The notes below the pieces were generated by a model that worked only from the letters and a program-made list of their open reading frames with translations, was not told where the DNA came from and did not search any database. The translations under genes were made by a program, and so were the position numbers. From positions 1,674,001 to 1,738,000 of the forward strand of contig NZ_JACHMH010000001.1 of assembly GCF_014204915.1 (NCBI RefSeq): a stretch of 64,000 bases of DNA, in the 5' to 3' direction. This DNA is from Crossiella cryophila. GTDB taxonomy: Bacteria; Actinomycetota; Actinomycetes; Mycobacteriales; Pseudonocardiaceae. Every line of letters starts with the position of its first letter. Position 1 is the stretch's first letter. This document shows positions 44,528 to 49,981 of this stretch, in pieces.

Positions 44528-44552
44528 TTGACACGAAGGCGCTCGGTGTCAA
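44528..44552. promoter_or_regulatory. TetR-type operator upstream of the tetR-R2lox operon
   Basis: TTGACAC (44528-44534) and GTGTCAA (44546-44552) form a perfect inverted repeat with an 11-bp centre, lying 10-34 bp upstream of the tetR start and also upstream of the divergent HAD gene. TTGACA could be the -35 element as well. Confidence 0.65.
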
Positions 44553-44601
44553 GTGGGTGGACAGGGCTAAATCAGTTGTCAAGCGACGTACGGTAGGAGC
44601 C

Positions 44602-45300
44602 GTGAGTGCGCCGACCGTGGGTTTCGACCTGGACATGACGCTGATCGACCCTCGGCCAGGCATGGTGCTGGCCATGGACGAGGTGCGCAGGCGCACCGGT
44701 TTCCCGGTCGACGGGGAGCTGTTCGCGAGCAACCTCGGCCCGCCGCTGGACGGCTACTTCCGCGGCTGCGGCCTTGATGAGGAGCAGGTCCTCGCCGGGG
44801 TCAGGGAGTTCCGCGCGCTCTACCCGGAAATCGTCATCCCGCGCACCGTCGGGCTGCCCGGCGCGGCCGAGTCCCTGGCCGCGGTGCGTGCCGCCGGCGG
44901 CGCCGCGGTGGTGGTGACCGGCAAGTACGGGCCCAACGCGCAGCTGCACCTGGACGCGCTGGGCTGGGAAGTGGATCACCTGGTCGGCGAGCTGTGGTCG
45001 ACCGAGAAGGCGGTGGCGTTACGCCGGTTCGGGGCCAAGGTCTACGTGGGCGACCACATCGGCGATGTCAACGGGGCCAAGGCGGCAGGCGCGTTCTCGG
45101 TGGCGGTGCCCAGCGGGCCGTGCACCGCGCGGGAGCTGCTGGCGGCGGGCGCGGACCTGGTGCTGGACTCGCTGACCGAGTTCCCTAGGTGGCTCGCCGG
45201 CTCAGCCGCGGTCCTTGCGGGACTGCCGGAACACCGCGAAAACGCCGAGCGCGAGGCCGATCGGCAGCAGCAGACAGGCCAGGTTCAACCACAGGGGTAG
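44602..45300 (+). CDS. HAD-superfamily hydrolase (phosphoglycolate phosphatase-like)
   Basis: The 232-aa protein has HAD motif I FDLDMTLIDPRPG, motif II VVVTGKYGPNAQ, and motif III/IV KVYVGDHIGDVNGAKAAGA. This fits Gph-type phosphatases with a helical cap. GTG at 44602 follows AGGAG. The last 99 bases run antisense through the small membrane gene at 45202; the family domain ends near residue 195, so the Gln-rich tail (EREADRQQQTGQ) may be a readthrough extension after loss of an older stop. Confidence 0.85.
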   Translation: MSAPTVGFDLDMTLIDPRPGMVLAMDEVRRRTGFPVDGELFASNLGPPLDGYFRGCGLDEEQVLAGVREFRALYPEIVIPRTVGLPGAAESLAAVRAAGGAAVVVTGKYGPNAQLHLDALGWEVDHLVGELWSTEKAVALRRFGAKVYVGDHIGDVNGAKAAGAFSVAVPSGPCTARELLAAGADLVLDSLTEFPRWLAGSAAVLAGLPEHRENAEREADRQQQTGQVQPQG

Positions 45301-45414
45301 CTCCGTCCGGCCGCTGGCGAACAGGCCGAACGTGCTGACCACGGCGAGCAGCCCGATCGCGAAAACCACGATGGCTACCGGTATCAGCTTGATCTTCGGG
45401 GCGGTCACGGCCAC
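45202..45414 (-). CDS. Small two-pass membrane protein, 70 aa
   Basis: MAVTAPKIKLIPVAIVVFAIGLL and LNLACLLLPIGLALGVFAVF form two membrane helices, followed by a basic tail RQSRKDRG on the cytoplasmic side. No function is known. It lies just upstream of and divergent from the csp gene, as the membrane protein gene Rv0870c does before cspB in mycobacteria; orthology is inferred by position only. GTG at 45414. It overlaps the HAD gene by 99 bp tail to tail. Confidence 0.68.
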   Translation of the reverse strand: MAVTAPKIKLIPVAIVVFAIGLLAVVSTFGLFASGRTELPLWLNLACLLLPIGLALGVFAVFRQSRKDRG

Positions 45415-45480
45415 GCTGGAAGCTTAGACGTTCACGCGGGGACAACGGGTAGCGCGACTGACTCGGCTACTCTGGAGAAC

Positions 45481-45508
45481 ACGCGCCTCTCGGTTTCTTG
45501 AGGCGCGT
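45481..45508 (+). promoter_or_regulatory. Hairpin in the leader of the csp gene (terminator or attenuator)
   Basis: ACGCGCCTC (45481-45489) pairs with GAGGCGCGT (45500-45508) over 9 bp around a pyrimidine-rich 10-nt loop, followed by TTGTCG. It sits 30 bp before the csp start on the same strand. It may end HAD readthrough, or act as a leader element of the csp mRNA. Confidence 0.5.
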
Positions 45509-45538
45509 TTGTCGTGACTTAGGGAAACGGTGAGGACA

Positions 45539-45928
45539 GTGCCGAGCGGCAGGGTCAAGTGGTACGACGCGGAGAAGGGCTTCGGCTTCGTGACCCAGGA
45601 CGGTGGGGAGGACGTGTACGTGCGCGCCTCCGCCCTACCCGAGGGGGTATCCGCGCTCAAGCCCGGCATGCGGGTGGAGTTCGGCGTGGCTGACGGCCGC
45701 CGGGGCCCGCAGGCGCTCTCCGTCCGGCTGGTCGACCCGGTGCCCTCGGTGGTCGAGGCCCGCCGCCGCCCGGCCGAGGAATTGCACGGCCTGATCGAGG
45801 ACATGATCAAGGTGCTGGAGTCCACCGTGCAGCCGGACCTGCGCCGCAACCGCTACCCCGACCGCAAGGTGACCAAGCGGATCGCCGACGTCGTGCGCGC
45901 GGTGGCCAGGGAGCTGGACCCGAACTGA
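45539..45928 (+). CDS. cspB: Cold-shock-domain protein, CspB-like
   Basis: The 129-aa protein has an N-terminal cold-shock domain, [20 protein letters not shown] with RNP1 KGFGFV and RNP2-like VYVRASAL, and a C-terminal helical extension ([20 protein letters not shown]) that is typical of mycobacterial CspB (Rv0871), not of 67-aa CspA. It likely binds single-stranded RNA or DNA. GTG at 45539 gives the family start; GTG at 45530 is the alternative. A hairpin in the leader may regulate it. Confidence 0.9.
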   Translation: MPSGRVKWYDAEKGFGFVTQDGGEDVYVRASALPEGVSALKPGMRVEFGVADGRRGPQALSVRLVDPVPSVVEARRRPAEELHGLIEDMIKVLESTVQPDLRRNRYPDRKVTKRIADVVRAVARELDPN

Positions 45929-45941
45929 TCTTGGTTGGGGC

Positions 45942-45964
45942 GGCCGCGGCCTCTAGCCGCGGTC
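45942..45964. terminator. Bidirectional hairpin between csp and the DUF2771 gene
   Basis: CCGCGGC (45944-45950) and GCCGCGG (45956-45962) form a stem extended by flanking G-C and G-U pairs, with loop CTCTA that contains the DUF2771 stop codon complement. It serves two convergent genes. Confidence 0.6.
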
Positions 45965-46435
45965 GTCCACCGAGACAACCCACGTGCCCCGCGTCCCGAA
46001 ACTCACGCCGCCCTCGGTGTTGGCGCTGATCGCCGCGCCGAACTGGTGCACCTCGATCGTCTCCAGCTGCGAGGTCGCCTCCGGCAGCTTCAGCGTGTAC
46101 GCGAGCTGCTTGTTCGGCGCGAACACCTCGCTGCGCCCGTCGATCCGCCCGTTGTCCGGCTGCCGGTAGCGGAAGACCACCTGCCAGGGCGTCTGGCCGA
46201 TCCGCGGGTCCACCGAGATGGTGACCTCCTGGCCCTTGGGCACCCGCAGCACGGCCGCGGCCTTCGAATCGGCCTGGCAGTTCTCCACCTTCACGTCGCA
46301 GTACTGCGTGGGCTTGGCCGCGACCGACTTGCCGGAGGCGAAGAAGGTCACCTCCGGCGGCCCAACGGGGCCGGCACAGGCGGCCACGCCCAGCGCCCCG
46401 GCGGTGACGAGCAGCAACGACAGTCCTCTACGCAC
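45953..46435 (-). CDS. DUF2771-type lipoprotein (Rv0875c-like position)
   Basis: The 160-aa protein starts VRRGLSLLLVTAGALGVAACAG, a lipoprotein signal with lipobox VAAC, followed by a single beta-rich domain with two more cysteines (YCDVKVENCQ). It matches the exported Rv0875c position beside the MFS gene. Function unknown; it is anchored outside the membrane. GTG at 46435 has no ribosome site; TATAGT (46450-46445) lies 9 nt upstream, indicating a leaderless mRNA. That -10 element coincides with the outer end of the long inverted repeat at 46448-46613. Confidence 0.78.
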   Translation of the reverse strand: MRRGLSLLLVTAGALGVAACAGPVGPPEVTFFASGKSVAAKPTQYCDVKVENCQADSKAAAVLRVPKGQEVTISVDPRIGQTPWQVVFRYRQPDNGRIDGRSEVFAPNKQLAYTLKLPEATSQLETIEVHQFGAAISANTEGGVSFGTRGTWVVSVDDRG

Positions 46436-46447
46436 GAACCCGAGACT

Positions 46448-46613
46448 ATAGGGCCGGTGTGCGAGGCCTCGCCCGCGATAGCCGCGCCGAGGCGGCCCCT
46501 GGCGGCACGGCCGGACCACCCGAATACGCCCGGTATGAGGGCGGCCCGGCCGCGCCACCAGGAACCACCTCGATCACGACTCTCGCAGACGAGGCCGCGC
46601 ACACAGGCCCTAT
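46448..46613 (-). repeat. Long imperfect inverted repeat (about 80-nt arms) between the MFS and DUF2771 genes
   Basis: Bases 46448-46527 pair with 46533-46613 around apex ATAC-GCCCG-GTAT (46524-46536). My hand alignment gives about 62 Watson-Crick pairs, 12 positions differing by a transition, 6 other mismatches and one bulge. All 12 transitions have the same polarity: in minus-strand RNA they become G-U wobble pairs. The right arm begins at the MFS stop codon and the left arm ends in the -10 box of the DUF2771 gene. It may be a structured intercistronic RNA, a miniature palindromic element, or a decaying duplication. Confidence 0.75.
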
Positions 46614-48226
46614 GTGGTCGCCGGACGCAGCGGCCGATCGCCTCCGAAGCCGGGGATCAGCGAGGAGCCGCGACCGGCCAGCAGGGTCTGGGTGAAGCCG
46701 ACCGCCAGCAGCACCGAGACCACGGTGAAGCCGAGCCAGTACTCCGGCGGCAGCAGCAGGCCGACCGCGCCGCCCAGGGTCCAGGCCAGCTGCAGCACGG
46801 TCTCGGAGCGGCCGAAGGCCGAGGCCCGCGACTCCTCCGGCATGTCCCGCTGCACCACCGCGTCCAGGCAGACCTTGGCCAGTGCCGAGGCGGTCGCGCC
46901 GACCAGGCCGACGATGGCCGCCGTGGTCAGCCCGCCGAAGACCGCGGCCACCACGGTGGCGGCCAGCGTGGAACCCACGCACACCAGCAGCAACTGGTCC
47001 GGCTTGGTGAAGCTCAGCCGGGCGCCCACCGCGCTGCCCAGGAAGTTCCCGATGCCTGCTGCCGCGCCGATGATGCCCAGCAGCAGCAACTGCATCACCG
47101 GCTCGCCCTGGGTCTGCGCCTTGACCGCGAAGGCGGCGAAGAGCATCAGGAACCCGGTCAGCACCCGGATGGTGGCGTTGGCCCACAGCGTGACCACCAG
47201 CACCCGGCCCATCGGCTGCCGCGCCCGCTTGGGGTGTGCGCCGACCGTGGCCGGCACCTCGCCCTCGGTGACCTCCACCCAGGCCGGGATGCGCACGCAG
47301 GACCAGACGCCGACCGCGCAGATCGCCGCGGTGAACCAGAGCGCGCCCTGCGGGCCGAAGAGCTGGCCCAGCCCGGCCGCGATACCGCCGAAGGCCACGC
47401 TGGCGACCAGGCCGAACACGGTGAGCCGGGAGTTGGTCTTGACCAGGTCCAGCTCATCCGGCAACACCCTGGGTGTCACCGCGGCCTTGAGCACGCCGAA
47501 GGATCTGGACAGCACCATGCAGCCCAGTGCGGCCGGGTAGAGCGCCCAGCTGTCGAAGTTGAGCGCCATCACCGCGGCCAGCGCGATCCGGCCGGCGAAG
47601 GAGACACCCAGAGCCAGTCGCCTGCCCTGCTGCAACCGGTCCAGCAGCGGACCGACCACCGGGGCGACCAGCGCGAACGGGGCCACCGTGATCAACAGGT
47701 AGAGCGCGACCTTGCCCTTGCTCTCCGCGCTCGCCGCGGAGAAGAACAGCGTGTTGGCCATGGCCACCGCGATGGCGGCGTCCACGGCGTAGTTGAGCAT
47801 GGTGGCGTAGGTCAGCGCGGACAGGCCGGACTCGCGGGCCCCGTCGGCGTGCACCCCGCGGCGGAAGGCACGCACCGCCTGCTGGGTCAGGTGCTTGCTG
47901 CGCCACATCATCACCCTGGTGACGGTGATCTTCTTCGGCGGCGTCGGGCCCTCCGGCTGCGGCTGCGGCGCGGTGGGCTCCTCGTACTGCTCGTCCGGGT
48001 AGTACGGCGAGGGCGGCGGCCGGTGCGGCCGGGTCGAGCGCGGGGGTGGCGGCGGCGGTGGGGGCGTGCGGCGGCGCACCGGCTCGGTGCGGCGCTCGCC
48101 CTGGTAGTCCGGGTCGTCCTGCCACGGATAGCTCCGGCCGCCGGAGTCGCCGGCGGCCGGTGGTTCGTAGCCGCGCGTGCGCCCGCGACTGCCGTTGCGG
48201 GTCGGCTCGTCGGGTCCGGGTCGCAT
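46610..48226 (-). CDS. MFS-type membrane protein with Pro-rich N-terminal tail (Rv0876c-like)
   Basis: The 538-aa protein has about 110 cytoplasmic residues rich in Pro, Arg and Tyr, then twelve predicted membrane segments of the major facilitator type (ALTYATMLNYAVDAAIAVAMA; ALYLLITVAPFALVAPVVGPLLDRLQQGRR with the MFS loop; LLLLGIIGAAAGIGNFLGSAVGARL). It is the likely counterpart of mycobacterial Rv0876c by position and layout; the substrate is unknown. ATG at 48226 follows AGGAG. It starts 7 bp after the glutaminyl cyclase gene, forming an operon. The 175-bp gap to DUF2771 is almost filled by a long inverted repeat. Confidence 0.85.
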   Translation of the reverse strand: MRPGPDEPTRNGSRGRTRGYEPPAAGDSGGRSYPWQDDPDYQGERRTEPVRRRTPPPPPPPPRSTRPHRPPPSPYYPDEQYEEPTAPQPQPEGPTPPKKITVTRVMMWRSKHLTQQAVRAFRRGVHADGARESGLSALTYATMLNYAVDAAIAVAMANTLFFSAASAESKGKVALYLLITVAPFALVAPVVGPLLDRLQQGRRLALGVSFAGRIALAAVMALNFDSWALYPAALGCMVLSRSFGVLKAAVTPRVLPDELDLVKTNSRLTVFGLVASVAFGGIAAGLGQLFGPQGALWFTAAICAVGVWSCVRIPAWVEVTEGEVPATVGAHPKRARQPMGRVLVVTLWANATIRVLTGFLMLFAAFAVKAQTQGEPVMQLLLLGIIGAAAGIGNFLGSAVGARLSFTKPDQLLLVCVGSTLAATVVAAVFGGLTTAAIVGLVGATASALAKVCLDAVVQRDMPEESRASAFGRSETVLQLAWTLGGAVGLLLPPEYWLGFTVVSVLLAVGFTQTLLAGRGSSLIPGFGGDRPLRPATT

Positions 48227-48233
48227 CACACTC

Positions 48234-49019
48234 CTAATCCTGCCGTACCGGAACGAACTTGACCCGGAACAACGCAGGCCACAGCTTGCCCGTGACCAGG
48301 AACTCGTCCGTGCCCGGGATGGCCGCGATGCCGTTGAGCACGTCAGCCCCCTCCTTCTGCTCCGGCCGGAGCAGCCCACTGGCATCCACTGTGCCGGTCA
48401 CCGCCCCGCTGGCGGGGTCGATCCGCAGGATCTCGTCGGTTTGCCACACGTTCGCCCAGACCACGCCGTTGACGCACTCCAGCTCGTTGAGGTTGCCGAC
48501 CGCGGCCCCGGCACGACGCACGGTGACCGAGCCGGTGACCGCGAAGCTGCCGGGATCGCGGAAGGTCAGCTGGTCCGAGCCGTTGCTCATGACAAGGCGG
48601 TTGCCGTCGTGGCAGAGGCCCCAGCCCTCGCCCTCGTAGCTGGCCTGGCCGGTCTGGGTCAGGGTCTGCCGGTCCCAGCGCAGCGCCAGGCCCTGCTGCC
48701 AGGTGAGCTGCCAGATCTTGTCGCCGATCACCGTGATGCCCTCGCCGAAGTGGTCGGCAGGCAGGTCAGCGCGCTGCTGGACCACGCCGGTGACCGGGTC
48801 CACCCGGCGCAGGGTGGAGTAGCCCTCCCGGCCGGTGCCCTCGTACAGCGCGCCGTCGGCCAGCTCCAGGCCCTGGGTGAACGCGCCCGGATCGTGCGGC
48901 CGGGTTTCCAGCAGTTCCACCCGAAGTTTTTCCGGTTGGGGCAGCGGCGCGTCGGCCTGGCTCACCGCGGAACAGCCGGAAAACACCAGGACCCCGCACA
49001 GCACCGCAAGCACTCGCAC
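48234..49019 (-). CDS. Glutaminyl-peptide cyclotransferase (plant/bacterial QC type), lipoprotein
   Basis: The 261-aa protein has a lipoprotein signal (VRVLAVLCGVLVFSGCS) and the five-bladed propeller motifs of plant-type glutaminyl cyclases: FTQGLELADGALYEGTGREG, HFGEGITVIGDKIWQLTW, YEGEGWGLCHDG, LNELECVNGVVWANVW, and DVLNGIAAIPGTDEFLVTGK. These enzymes form N-terminal pyroglutamate on exported proteins. GTG at 49019 is chosen as the signal start; a weak GAAG precedes it. It is co-transcribed with the MFS gene and divergent from DUF3027. Confidence 0.87.
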   Translation of the reverse strand: MRVLAVLCGVLVFSGCSAVSQADAPLPQPEKLRVELLETRPHDPGAFTQGLELADGALYEGTGREGYSTLRRVDPVTGVVQQRADLPADHFGEGITVIGDKIWQLTWQQGLALRWDRQTLTQTGQASYEGEGWGLCHDGNRLVMSNGSDQLTFRDPGSFAVTGSVTVRRAGAAVGNLNELECVNGVVWANVWQTDEILRIDPASGAVTGTVDASGLLRPEQKEGADVLNGIAAIPGTDEFLVTGKLWPALFRVKFVPVRQD

Positions 49020-49075
49020 TGCTTCAGGGTGGCATGCCGCATCGGCGCCTGCCGAGATGCGGCACAATCTGCTAT

Positions 49076-49981
49076 GTGACCCCAACCTCCACTCCAGCCG
49101 AGCACCGGACCGACTCGATCGACGGCACGCCGGAGAGCACCGCCCTGGTGAACGCGGTTCCGCTGGCGCAGGCCGCGGCCGAGGAGGCAGCCGAGGGCGA
49201 GGAGGTCGGCGGGCACGTCGGCATCTCGGTCGAGGACCCGGCTGCGGTCACCCACTTCTTCGAGGCCGCGCACCCCGGCTACAGCGGCTGGCGGTGGGCG
49301 GTCACCGTCTCCCAGGCCGGTGGCGAGGAGCCGGTCACGGTCAGCGAGGTCGTGCTGCTGCCCGGCCCGCAGGCCCTGGTCGCGCCGGACTGGGTGCCGT
49401 GGAACCAGCGGGTCAAGGCGGGCGACCTCGGTGTCGGCGACCTGCTGCCCACCGCCCCGGACGACCCCCGGCTGGTGCCGGGCTTCCTGGCCAGCGACGA
49501 CTCCGCGGTGGAGGAAGCCGCCAAGGAGATCGGCCTCGGCCGGATGCGGGTGCTGTCCTGGGAGGGACGCGCCGAGGCGGCCGAGCGCTGGACCGGCGGC
49601 GACTTCGGTCCCGGCAGCGATATGGCGCGCAGCGCGCCGGGCTCCTGCGCGGGCTGCGGGTTCTTCCTGCCGCTGGCCGGGGCACTGCGAGCGGCCTTCG
49701 GGGTGTGCGGGAACGAGTACGCGCCTGCCGACGGCCGGGTGGTGCACGCGGAGTACGGCTGTGGCGCGCACTCCGAGGCCGAGGTGGACACCACGCCGCT
49801 GGTGCCGGTGGCCGAGGTGGTCTACGACGACTCGATGCTCGAGGTCGAGCACACCGTGCTGACCGTGCCTGCCCCCGAGCCCGTCGCGGAGACCGAGACC
49901 GCCGAGGCCGAGGCAGCTGTGGTCGAGACCGCTGTGGTCGAGACCGAGGCCGACGCCGCCGCGAACGAAGCACGGGAGTGA
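49076..49981 (+). CDS. DUF3027 protein (Rv0877-like)
   Basis: The 301-aa protein is cytoplasmic and acidic, with DUF3027 blocks GYSGWRWAVTVSQAG, VLLPGPQALVAPDWVPWNQRV, PGSCAGCGFFLPLAG and FGVCGNEYAPADGRVVH. The CAGC and nearby Cys (VC-G, GC-G) could form a zinc site (inference). Its function is unknown; in mycobacteria the same family (Rv0877) is beside the Rv0876c gene. GTG at 49076 has CACAAT 7 nt upstream, indicating a leaderless transcript. The stop overlaps the start of the ATPase gene (GTGA), so both are coupled. The last 60 residues are repetitive Glu/Ala/Val (VVETAVVETEA). Confidence 0.85.
   Translation: MTPTSTPAEHRTDSIDGTPESTALVNAVPLAQAAAEEAAEGEEVGGHVGISVEDPAAVTHFFEAAHPGYSGWRWAVTVSQAGGEEPVTVSEVVLLPGPQALVAPDWVPWNQRVKAGDLGVGDLLPTAPDDPRLVPGFLASDDSAVEEAAKEIGLGRMRVLSWEGRAEAAERWTGGDFGPGSDMARSAPGSCAGCGFFLPLAGALRAAFGVCGNEYAPADGRVVHAEYGCGAHSEAEVDTTPLVPVAEVVYDDSMLEVEHTVLTVPAPEPVAETETAEAEAAVVETAVVETEADAAANEARE

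Noticed and set aside
46459-46695. Plus-strand open frame through the long inverted repeat (EAAPGGTAGPPEYARYEGG pattern)
   Set aside because: The frame and its antisense mirror come from the palindrome itself. There is no ribosome site and the rest lies antisense to the MFS gene.
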